Source: Cricetomys ansorgei (taxonomy: Eukaryota > Chordata > Mammalia > Rodentia > Nesomyidae). From it: a stretch of 64,000 nucleotides of DNA. The stretch covers positions 6,685,501 through 6,749,500 of the forward strand of contig JAMJFZ010000818.1 in NCBI GenBank assembly GCA_026225945.1, written 5' to 3'. A program made the position numbers and the translations under genes. The notes below the pieces were generated by a model. That model saw only the letters and a program-made list of their open reading frames with translations, was not told where the DNA came from and ran no database searches. Shown here one piece after another: positions 1 through 11,719 of the stretch (positions are counted from its first letter, which is position 1; each line of letters opens with the position of its first letter).

Positions 1-29
1 AGTCCCATGTCTCCTTGGCTGGCCTCAAG

Positions 30-215
30 CGCTCTATAATTCAGTCCCCAGGACCCACATAAACACCAGGTATTGATAGCACTCATCTATAATCCTAGCA
101 CTGGAGCATGGGCATGAAGGAGACAGGGGCATCTCTAGAGCACACTGGCCAGCCAGTGTAGCCTAATTGCTAAGTTCCAAATCCAGAGAGAGACCTTGCC
201 TCAAAAAATAGTATG
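30..215 (+). repeat. RSINE1-like SINE fragment
   Basis: Contains the phrase CTGGCCAGCCAGTGTAGCC followed by a gagagacc-tgcctcaaaa tail, typical of RSINE1/B4-class elements. The 5' head is missing or degraded. Confidence 0.5.
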
Positions 216-217
216 GG

Positions 218-416
218 GGCTGAAGAGATAGCTCAGCACTTAAGATGGCTCAGCACTGGCTGTTCCTCAGAGGATCCAAGTTTGACTCCCAGAACAGACA
301 TGGTGGCTCACAACTCCAGACCTGGGGATCTAGTGCCCTCTTCTGGCCTCCTTGGGCACTGCACTCATGTGGAACACAGACATACAAGCTGACAGAACAC
401 ATAAAATAAATTTAAA
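218..416 (+). repeat. B2/B3 SINE
   Basis: Reads ggctgaagagatagctcag at the head (tRNA-like A box), then a degraded B box, a cctcttctggcctc block and a tail ending in acataaaataaattt. Confidence 0.85.
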
Positions 417-441
417 AAGTTAAAGTCGATTAAAGAGTAAG

Positions 442-678
442 AGCCAACGTAGGGGCACACGCTTTTAATTCCAGGAGGCAGAGGCAGGAGGATTTCTGTG
501 AGTTCAAAGCCATCCTGGTCTACACAGTGAGTTCTGGATCATCCAAGATTACATAGTAAGACTCTGTCTCAAAAACAAAAACATCTGGATGGTAGAGACA
601 GGCAAATTTCTGTGAGTTTGAGGCTGACCTGGTCTACGTAGTGAGTTCCAGGACAGCCAAGGCTACACAGAGAGACCA
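442..678 (+). repeat. Two B1 SINEs in tandem, the second 5'-truncated
   Basis: The first copy shows cacacgcttttaattcc, ggcagaggcaggagg and a short A-rich tail. The second resumes at gacaggcaaatttctgtgag and ends ccaaggctacacagagagacc. Confidence 0.8.
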
Positions 679-1052
679 TTTATGGAAGGCAGTCCCTATG
701 AGCCAGCTTGAGGCTCTCTTGGGTCCACAATTTTCTCCTTTCTCTCCTTCTGTTCTTTGCTTTCAGACTCTGATCAGAGCATAAGATGCTGTTTATGGTT
801 CTCCTGCTTCCTTCCTCTTTCTTGGAAGGAGCCCTTCCTCACTAGCCGTGCAGCTGAATATCAGCCATGAAGCTAACCACCAAACCTAAACCTCAAACCC
901 TTACCCATGACTCTATAATAAATTTCTCTCTAAAACTTGAAAACAAGAAGTGAGGAAGATAATCAACACTGACCTTTGGCCTCCACATGCAGAAGCACAC
1001 AGGTACGCTCGTGCACCAAAAATGAAAGAAAAGAAAATATAAAAAATAGAAC

Positions 1053-1215
1053 ATAAGCCAAGCAGTGGTAGTACACGCCTTTAATCCCAGCACTCGGGAG
1101 GCAGAGGCAGGCGGATGTCTGTGAGTTCGAAGCCAGCCTGATCTACAGAGTGAGTTCCAGGACAGGCAGAGTTACATAGTGAGACCCTGTCTCAAAAAAA
1201 CCAACAAAACAAACC
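1053..1215 (+). repeat. B1 SINE
   Basis: Near full-length B1 with cacgcctttaatcccagc, gcagaggcaggcgg and an A-rich tail. It lies in the Kif19b intron that follows exon 10, between the last exon in the window and the left edge. Confidence 0.9.
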
Positions 1216-1485
1216 AAAAAGAACATGAAATAGTCTAGTTCCCATATTCTGTAGGCAAGGAACTGGAGCCAGCTCGAAGCTCTCAGGGAAGGAAGAACAG
1301 CAGCCTCCGGCAGGGCCACTCGGATGCAGTGAATGTAGATAATCAGAGTGGCCAAAGCCAGGCACTTGGGCCAGGAGAAGCAATGCGCTCATGGAACCTG
1401 GATGTTGGGCTCAGAGCTCTAGGGAGGACAGGGAACTGAGCCGTTGCATCGGGGTCTGGAGGTTCCAGCCTTCGCTCAGCACTAC

Positions 1486-1636
1486 CTTGTGTATCCAGGA
1501 CGCTGGGGTCACTTTTCTTCTCCTTATCCTGCTTCTCAATCTTTGACTTGAGGTGTTCGATTTCCCTGCGCAGGTCGGAGATGACATCAGTGTACTGTGC
1601 AATGCGGTAGGAGACATTCAGCAGGTTGCGCTTGAC
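1486..1636 (-). CDS. Kif19b: Kif19b exon 10 (neck/coiled coil)
   Basis: Residues 348-397, starting [20 protein letters not shown] and running into a charged helix ([18 protein letters not shown]). Acceptor ccatcag, donor CAAG/gtagtg, which is a weak donor. This is the last exon inside the window. Reading through the donor meets a stop about 170 bp later. Confidence 0.9.
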
Positions 1637-4600
1637 CTGATGGCGAGGACAAGGGCCCAAGGTCAGGCATGGCGACCAGTGTCCTGAAGAGACATGGTGC
1701 TTCAAGACATTCAGGGGTGTGGTGATTAGCTTTGTCAAGGAACACACTTTATAGGGAAGAGACGCTCAGAGATAGATTATCTACACTGGGCTGGGCTGTG
1801 GGTATGTGTATAGGGGATTGCCTTAATCCCACAATGGGCAGCACCATTCCCTAGGTGTGTGTGTGAAGGTCCTCAACTATGTAAGAATAGAGAAACTGGG
1901 GCTGGAGAGATGACTCAGCACTGACTGCTCTTCCAGAGGATCCAGGTTCAATTCCCAGCACCCACATGGCAGCTCACAACTATCTCTAACTCCTGTTACA
2001 CCCTCTCACACCCTCACACAGATATATATGTATATATATGAATGCAAATCACCAATGTACATAAAAATAAATAAAATATTATATAAAAAAGTAGAGAAAC
2101 TAGCAAGCAGGCAAGCAAGGACACATCCACTAATTTCTTTCTTTGCCTTGATTTCCCCACAATGACGGACTGTAATGTGGAATTGTGTGTGAAAATGAGC
2201 CCTTTCTATTCTAAATTGCTTGTGTCAAGGTACAGAAATGAAACTAGAAGAGGTGGGTGGGAGGACCCAAGGTCATTGCTACATCGTTATCAATGAATGT
2301 GTTGAGCGACGTCCTGGGATGTGTGTGGTCTATGGGGGCAGGGCAGGTAGGACACATGTCAGCGTTATTCATCCTCAAAAAGGGAAAGGTATTCTGACAC
2401 CCGCTACAGCACAGGGGAGCTTCAAGAACACTGGGCTCCGTGCAATCAAGGAAAAATCCTGTGCAGTTGATTTCTATGCAGCCTCTGGAGGAGTCAGATT
2501 CTTAGGAGCAGAAAGCAGAGTGGCAGAGCCAGGGCCTGGGGAAAGGCTGGGAGTCGGTGTCTCATGGAGACTCTGAGCTTTGTTTTGGGGAGGTATATAA
2601 GTTCTGGAAGTGGACAATGGTGCTGGTAGCTATACCGAGGCTACCATGCTGCCGACCTACAGTAATTAAAATGGGAATCTGGGGTGCTTATAGGGTGAAG
2701 GTGATTGCCAACAAGCCTGATGACCCCAGAACCTGCACAGTGGGAGAAGAGCTGACTCCCACACCTTGTCCTGTCTGCCCTATGCTTGCCATGACATGCA
2801 TGTATGCCCGCACTTGTATGCACACACTAAATAAGAATGGAATGAAGAAATTATAAGTGAACAGTTTTGTTCCATGTTTATCTCATCATAATAAAGGATT
2901 TCAAATAACCCATCAGGTTGTTTTTTTGTTTTTTTTAAGCAAATTTCCCGCTAACTATTGCTACCATTGATTGTGTGTGTGTGTGTGTGTGTGTAGGGAT
3001 CCATGTTCATATGTGTGTGCATGTGTGTCCTCGTGTATGCTGAGGTCAGAACTCAACTTCAGATGTCATTCTTCAAGCTCCATCTACCTTGTTTTTTTTA
3101 AATTTAAATTAATAAATTAATTAATTTTGAGGCAGGGTCTCACCATGTATCTCTGGCTGGTCTGGATCTCCCTATGTAGATCGGGCTGGCCTTGAACTCA
3201 GTGATCCACTTGCCTCTGCCTACCGAACACTGACATTAAAGGCCTGTACCACGAGGCCCAGCTCACTTTGTTCTTTTGAGGCAGGGTCTCTCTGATGGTT
3301 TGGAGCTTGACAAGGAGGCTGGGCTGGTTGAGCATCCAACCCAGGGATCTGCCTGTGTCCTCTCCAGCACTGGGATTACAGATGTATGTTGCCACATCTG
3401 CCTTTTTTAATGTGGGAACTAAAGCAGTGGTTCTCAACCTGTGGGTCGTGACCCCTTTGGGGGTCGAATGACCTTTTCACAGGGGTCGCCTAAGACCATC
3501 TGAGTATCAGATGTTTACATTACGATTCACAACAGCAGCAAAATTACAGTTATGAAGTAATGGCGGAAATAGTTTTACGGTTGGGGTCAGCACGACACAA
3601 GGAACTGCATTAAAGGGTCGCAGCCTTAGGGAGGTTGAGAACCACCGCTCTAGGGACCGAAGTCAGGCATCTCTCCCACTCGCTCACCCTCGTCTTGATG
3701 TTCTTTGCCCTGTAGGCATAGAGCAGTGTGGTTCTTGACTCCTCAAAGCTGGTGCTGGCCGGGCTGATGTGAGCGATCATCACTGTGCGGCTGTTGCCTC
3801 CCAGGGCATCCTGCTTAGTGAGAACCACAGAACTAGGTTGATAGGAGCCACGTGTTCCCCCACCTGACTGGTGGCCCAGCCCTCCCCCAGCCCCAGCAGA
3901 GGTCTGGGAAGGGCAGCTGATGCTGGGGACCAGAGTGAGGCTAGACCCTGAGAAGGAGACCCTCAAGATAAAATGGGACATACTCCAGGTCCCCTCCCCA
4001 CAGCTGACTGCTGCTTTGATGAGAGCAGGTTAGACCAAGAAGGCAGATGTAGGAACATTCATCCACTGCTCGCTTATTGTTTATCTCGGCGGCATCCAGC
4101 TCAGTATAAAGAAAAGTTTTCATGGGTTACCGCTACCCATGACGGGATTGACAGCCTTGGGAGTAGTAAGCTTCCTGTTACTAGGGGCATGTGAGCCAGG
4201 ATAGACCATACTCAGAAGGGTGGTGGGGAGTCAGGCAGTGGCCACATGTAGCTTCTACAGAGGGGCGCCTTCAGGGCTCTGGGCCTCTGTGCTGGCAGTT
4301 CATTCTTGGAAGATACCGTCAGCGGTGGTGGTCCTTCCCGACTCCCGGATGGGGCGCCTACCTTCAGCAGGCGTGTGAGTTTGCTGTCTCGGAAGTTCAC
4401 GTACTGAGCGCGGCTGCCACCCCTCTCGCTGAGCGCGTTGATGCAGTTGCCCAGGGCCAGCAGTGATCTGTTGATGTGTGCGCCTTCCTTCATCCTCTTG
4501 CCCCGGTTCTGAGTCTGGGCAGAGAGAGAGGCCAGGCCGAGCAGGGAGCTGAGTCCCTTCCTACTGATGGTTCCCTTCCCCATTCCCAGGGAGAGAGGTC

Positions 4601-7600
4601 TGAAGTCCCAGAGGGGTGGGGAATGGCCCTTCTTGCCCTGGTACTGAGGGCACAAGTCCTAAGGAACAGAGACCACTTGACGGAGCAGCATCAGCAGAGT
4701 GGTAAGCAGCCCTTGTCAGGGGACATAGAGCTGTTGACATGGGAACGACTAACTGTAATAAGCAGACTGGAGCCCAGTCAACTTGCTTATAACAAAATGC
4801 AAGTTCAGTAGGTTTTGCCTAGGGAGTACCCTACCTGAGACTTATCCTGTACCTTGCAGGTTCTCTTGCTGGCTCTCTCAGAGTCCACAGTCCCAACATC
4901 TGTTCTTCCCTCATTTCCCCTAACTCACAAACTGCATGACCAGGGTCATTTCACCTGCTGCCCCCTGGGACGCAAGCTCTGGGAAATCACACCTGTCACC
5001 CTGGGCCATGTACCTGGACACCTGCAGGCAGCTGGCCACAGTGACTGCTCAATGCACAAGCAAAATGATGTGTGCAGAAGCCAGCAAACACATCTAAGCC
5101 CAGCATCCACATGGTACCTTACAAACATCTGTAACTCTAGTTCCAGAGGATCAGACACCCTCTTCTGACCTCTGAAACACCAGGCATGCAAGAGCTGCAC
5201 AGACATCCATGCAGGCAAAACACCCACACACATAAAATAAAACAAAACAGTATGACTGAACAGGCTCTGCCAGCTTCAGCAGTTTGGGCTCCAAGGGCAG
5301 GACCAGGCTCAGAGAACAAGAGAACAAGAGAAGTCACTGAACACCAGCCAAACCAGAGACAGACCGCAAGGCAAGGGAGAACACAGTCTGGAGCCAGACC
5401 TCCCTTGGTTTAAAGTTCAGATTGGATCTAAGGTTGGTGGTCTTGAACTCGCTATATAGCTAAGGGAAGCCTTGAATTTCTGATTCTCCTCTCTCCACCT
5501 CCGGAGTGCTGGGATTATGCACGTGCACTAGTATACTTGTTTCACGCAGTGCTGAAAATGGAACCCAGGGTTTCATGTATGCCAGGCGAGTGCTCTACCA
5601 ACTGAGCTACATCCCCGGCCCCTTTCTTTTTGTTATCAGACGGAGTCTTGCTATGTCACCCAGGTCAGCCTGAAACTCATGGCCCTCCTGCCTCAGCCTC
5701 TCGAGTGCTGGGATGACAGGCGTGTGCCACCACGCCAGGCTCCGAGTCTGTATGGTAACGTAGGCACAGTGCCGAGCTTGAACCTGGCCAGGGAGGGCTA
5801 TGGCTTCAGAGACTGCAAGCATCATCGCCTGGTGCGTGTGCTAGAACGGCACGGAAATGCTGCTTTCTGATAACACTGGGTCTGAAAAGGCCTCCATCAA
5901 CTCCTTCCCTAGCCCAACCTTGAGTTGGATCCCTGACCTGAAGGAATGCCTGGGTCACAGGGCAGCATCCAGGAAGCACAGCAACAAAAACAAGGGACCC
6001 ACAAGCCGGAAGGGGGCATGGCAATGCAGCCTTTTCCGCCATGGTCCCTGTACATCTACCTCCCTGCATACAGCTTCCGCCCCAAATGCTTTACCTTGCA
6101 TTCCAACCCAACTCCTCAGGACCTGTCTGGGCTCAGCCCCAAGACTCCTACCACAGGTCTCCCTGGATATTGCTGATTAGGTGTCCCTCCAACACACGGG
6201 GCTTCCCAGGCCCAGGATAAGCCCAGGCAGCAAGTGGGACATCTTCAGTAGATGCAGAACGAGCTGCCTGTCAGAGGGAAAACAAAACATTGGCTCCCTT
6301 TCCTTACTGAATGCTTGCAGGATTCATTACCTTAACACTCGGCCCCCTCTTCTGGGCCCAGAGCTGTTCTGGGTGCTGAAGCATAGCTGGAGGAGGACAG
6401 GCAAGGTCCCACTCAGACAGAGGATGACAGACCCCAAGTGAAAGACAGTAACGGCATCTGACAGTGGGTGCACTTCAGAGGGGCTGTACCTACCTGGGCT
6501 GCACGCTCCGAGCCTGCCAGGTCCACCATGAAGAGCCTCCCGATGCGCACCTCCTCTGCCAGGTCGCCGCCTCGGCTTCTCTGGTGCACAGTGACCTGCA
6601 GTACTGCGTGGGAACGAGATGAAGTCTTGTTGGTGGCTGTGGGCTCCTGTGTGCGCTGCCGGTTGCCTTTGGTGAGTAGTTGCATGATCTGAGGACAAGG
6701 GGAGAGGAAAGCAAGTCACAGACCCTAGTGGCCACACATTTATTCTAGAAAGACACAGGGAAAAGGAGTAGGGTCATTCTGGGGATGGGACTCTTACAGC
6801 AGCAATTTGTTTGTGGTATGAAGTGATTAGTTAGTTCAATTAGCAGAGCAGGAATTACAGATTCTTTATATGTACCCCCTATGCCCTTCTACCACCCATG
6901 ACAGACATTACCAATAGATTACCTATCTCCTTTTCTATTTCCTTTTTGTTGTTGTTGTTTGTTTGTTTCTTTGTTGTAACTCTGACTGTTCTGGAACTCA
7001 CTCTGTAGACCAGGCTGGCCTCAAACTCAGAGATATACCTTCCTCTGCCTCCCAAGTGCTGGGATTAAAGGCATCTCAAACATAACGAGGGATGGCTTTG
7101 AATTTCTGATCCTTCTGCATCCTGCTCTTGAATGCTAGGATTGCAATGTGTGCCACCATGCCCAGTCTGTGCAGTTCTGGGAACACAATCCATGGTTTCA
7201 TGCATGCTAAACAAGTACTCCACTAGTTGAGTTACATCACCAGTCCAACTCACCCCTTCTCCACAGAGCCTAGAGCAGCCCCTGACCCAGTGGGCGTGAA
7301 CCTTCCTGCCAAGCAGCCACAGAACTGGAGCAATACGCCTCTGCTGGGTGCCTGCTGTGTAGAGACCCAGGCTAGGGCTGAACAGTGTGTATAGGGCAGC
7401 AGTGGGGGAGGCTGAGACGCTCACTATCATTCAGGCCACGGTAGCTCATATCATCAGCCTAACATTTGAGAGGCTGAGGCAGGAGTATCGCTATAAGTGT
7501 AAGCCCAGCCTGGGCTACATAGTGAATTCCGGGAAGGTGTAGGCCACAGTGTGAAATCTTGTCTCAAAGAACCAGGGCTGGAGAGACGGCTCAGTTAGTA

Positions 7601-10600
7601 AAAAGCTTACTGCACAAACTGAGTTTGGATACCCAGAATCCAGGCCAAGAAATAAAATACAAGCTGGACATAGTGGCATGTGTTTGTAACCCTAGTGCTC
7701 GGGAGAGAGACCTGACTGGGCCTTGCTGACCAGCCAGTCTACTATTTGGCAAGTTCTAGGCCAATAAGAAACCTTGTTTAAAAAAGAGAGCTGGGGCAGG
7801 ACTAGAGAGATGCCTCAGCAGTCAAGAGCACTGGCCGCTCCTCCAAAGGACTTGAGTTCAATTCCTAGCATCCTCACGGCAGCTAATACCTATCTGTAAC
7901 CCCAGTTCCAGGGATCTAACACCTTCTTTTGGCCTCTGTGGGCCACGCGCGCGGTGCACAGACATACACGCAGGTAAAACACCCATACACATAAGATAAA
8001 AATAAATCCTTTTTTAAAAGTTGTCCTCTGTTTGGTCGGTGATGGCAAATGCCTTAAATCCCAACACTCGGGAGGCAGAGGCAGGCGGATCTCTGTGAGT
8101 TCGAGGCCAGCCTGGTCTACAGAGTGAGTTCTAGGACAGCCAGAGTTACAACAGAGAAACCCTGACCCTGAAAAAAAAGTTGTCCTCTGACCTCCACACA
8201 CACACGTGCCCAGAGACACATCAACACACATACACACATACATATGATAAATAAATAAATATTTTTAAAAGAAAAAGCTGGGTATAGTGGTGCATGACTT
8301 AAATCTCAACACAAGAAAGACAAGGGGAAGGAATATCTCTGTGATTTTAAAACCAGCCTGGTCTCCATACTAATAGCCAGCCATGGCTATCCAATGAAAC
8401 CCTGTCTTAAAAAAGGGGGACAGGGGGGTGGCAAACTCCATTAATCGCAGCGCTCAGGAGACAGACAGGTGGGCTTCTATGAGTTCGAGACCAGCCTGAT
8501 CTAATAGCAAGTTCCAAGCCAGCCAAGACCATTTAAAGTAGCAGTTCTCAACCTACGAGTTGTAACCCTTTTGGGGGGTCTCACGACCCTTACACAGGGA
8601 TCCCCTAAGACCATCTGCATATCAGATATTTACATTATGGTTCATAACAGAAGTACAATTACAGTTATGAAATAGCAGTGAAAATAATTTTGTGGTTGGT
8701 GGTGGGGGTGTCACCACAACACAAGGAACTGTATTAAAGGGTGCAGCATTAGGAAGGTTGAGAACCACTGACATGAAGGGACCTTGTCTCAAAATAAAAT
8801 AGGAGAAAAAGACAGGGGGAGGGAAGAGAGGGGGAGGGCCCTTGTAAAGGAACAGCTGTCAAGTCAGCTAGTGGATGTAGAGCCAAGCCGGCTCAGGCGG
8901 GCTGTGTTCACCTGGAGGACTGTGCTGAGAAAGACCTGGATCTGCACCCAGAGACTGAGGGCAGCACATGGGATTGATAGATAATGTCTGCCCCAGAGCG
9001 CTGGCAAGGAGGCACAGCCGATTGCAGAGACCTGGGGTTTTGACCTGCCTGCTGGCCTCTGCTCAGCCGACCTGAACAAGGAGGATTTTATGGGCTGGGC
9101 TGGGACCCTCACCTCTTGAGCGTTGGAGGTGGACACTTCTGTGATGCCTGCAATTTGGATGCTGCCTCTAGAATCTTCTCTCAGCTCCAGAAAGCCAGAG
9201 GATGGATTCAGGAGGTCTCGGATGACTTCGTTATAGATCTGGAGCAAGGAATCATCAAGAAGGACTGGAGAGATGGTTCGCTGGTGAAGAGCACTGACTG
9301 CTCTTGCAGAGGACCAGGGTTCGATTCCCACTACCCATATCGTGGATTAACCCATCTATAACTCCAGTCCCAGAAGATCCAACACCTTCTTCTGGCCTCT
9401 GTGACCACAAGACAAGCATTTGGTGCAAAGACACAATGCAGGTAAAACACACCCATACACATAAGATAAATTTAAAATTATTTTCGAGACAAGGTTTCTC
9501 TGTGTAGCCCTGGCTGTCCTGGAACTCACTCCATAGGCCAGGCTGGCCTTGAACTCAGAGATAAGCCTGCCTCTGCCTCTCAAGTGCTGATATTAAAGGT
9601 ATGTGTCACTATGCCCAACTTAAATAATTTTAAATTATTTTATGTGTATGGGTGTTTTGCTGGCATCTGTCTGTGCATCACTCGCATGCAGTTCCCTTGG
9701 CAGCCAGAAGAGGGCATCAGATCCCTTAGAACTGGAGTTACAGAAGGTTTTGAGCTGCCATGTGGGTGCTGGGAATTGAACTAGGTCCTCTGGGAAAGCA
9801 GCGGTGCTCCTAACTGCTGAGCCATCTCTCCAGCACCCTAAAATATTTTTAAGGTACCAACAGGAAGCCTAAGCTGCTGGAGAGCTCACACGGGCAGCAG
9901 TTGGTGTTATACCCATTCTGCAGGTGACCCAACTGAGGCAGGAAAGCCGGCTCACCTCCAGGTAAGACATAGACACACTATATTCCATGTTGTCCTGGGT
10001 CTCCTCGATGGCCTGGAAGAGGTCAGTGAGGGTCTGCAGGTAGATGCCAGGCTCCGCATCCATGCCCAGCATGGTGTGAGTCTTCCCAGCACCTGTGGGA
10101 GGGAGGGGCTCAAATGTACTGGGCAGTACGAGGCTGACACACTGCATGGTGTCAGAGGCTGTTCTCTATCAGGGGGATCTCACTGGGCTCCTCCCTCCCC
10201 ACTGGCCCCCAAGAAAGAGAGCATGGGCTTGTCCTTCCCCTTAGATATGGCACGTCACTGACGGGTGGATGAATGGAGCAGCCGTGTCCTCACCCACACA
10301 GACAGGGCTCCCATCCTCACCAAAGAGAAGAGAACTGGCTTCATTCTGTAGACCCCAGGACCAGGCAAGCACTTTCGTAGGCAAGCCTGTAAGGAGGCTG
10401 GGGTGTGGCTCAGTGGGAGAACACTAGCCTAGAATGTGTGGGTTCGATCCCCGGTACTACCAAAAGTATATAAATATACATGTCTGTGCATATGGGCTGC
10501 GGGTGTGACTCAGTTGGTAGGGTGCCCACCTGGCATACACCAAACCCTGCTTTCCACCTCCAGCATGGCACCAGGCACGGCAGGGCACACTCACAATCCC

Positions 10601-11670
10601 AGCATTTGGGAGATGGAGGCAGGAGGATCGGGAATCTAAAACCATCCTTGGCTACATAGTGAGTTTAAGGCCAGCCTGGGCTACCTGAGACCGTATCTCT
10701 AAAAAGAGGGGTAGGGGACCTCTGCTGGCACCATGCCCATACTTTCCTGGAGATGATGCCCCGCCCAGTACCTGAGGGGCCATAGGCAAAAACTGTCGCA
10801 TTATATCCTGAGACGACACCCTCCACTAAATGCTGGATGGTGGCACGGTACACAGCTTCCTGCAGACAGACAAAGCAGACAGTAAGGGGACAGCCCGGCA
10901 GTCGGGAGGCAGAGGCAGGTGGATCTCTGTGAGTCTGAGGCTAACCTGGTCTACACAGTGAGTTCCAATACATCCAGAGATACATAGAGATACCCTTTCT
11001 TGAAACAAAACAAAACAAACAAACAGAAAAGGCAGGGACCAGCACTCGAGAGGCAGAGGCAGATGGATCACTGTGAGTCTGAGGCTAGCCTGGTCTACAC
11101 AGTGAGTTCCAGGGCAGCCAGGACTAGAGTAAGAGTACATCTCATAATTAAACAAACAAACAAGAATTTGGGAATCCTCCCTCCCAGGAGCCCTGACACA
11201 TGTCAGGAACTGGTCATTCCCAAGGCTTCTGCAAGAATTGAGATTGAGCCGTAGGCTTAGAATCCCACAATATCTTCAGGACCTGTCTTCATGGGGTGAA
11301 ACTGGGTAGGGAGTGGAGCTGTGTGAAACAAAAGCATCGATGCCCAGCGAAGGGCTAGGCAGATAGTGAGCTCCCTGCCTACAGGAGAGTTCAAGGAGAG
11401 ACTCCTGGAGCTGGGGAGTGAGGCACAGGTTCACCCGGCATGACCACCAGCAACCCCTTCCGCTGCACCTCCTGGGCGTCCGCTCTGGTACAGCTCTGTC
11501 TGCTCGTGGCTTCTCCAAGCTGGGCTGAAAGCCACCAACCCACCCCACCTCTCTGTGGCTTCGGACAGGCACAGGCTAGGTCTGAATTTAGACTCTGCAG
11601 TGTGTCGAGTGACCTCTGACAAATACCTCACATGTAGAGCAAGGAAGTGGGGTGTGTGTTTGTGTGTGTG

Positions 11671-11719
<49 letters not shown>

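Noticed and set aside
1192..1480. A further Kif19b exon downstream of exon 10
   Set aside because: The minus-strand frames here do not resemble the KIF19 sequence that follows the neck, and no acceptor/donor pair gives an in-frame exon. The next exon is probably left of the window.
10391..10470. Possible functional tRNA or BC1-like RNA gene
   Set aside because: It is an ID element with A- and B-box-like words but a disrupted stem. Dispersed ID and B2 copies of this kind are far more likely than a tRNA gene.
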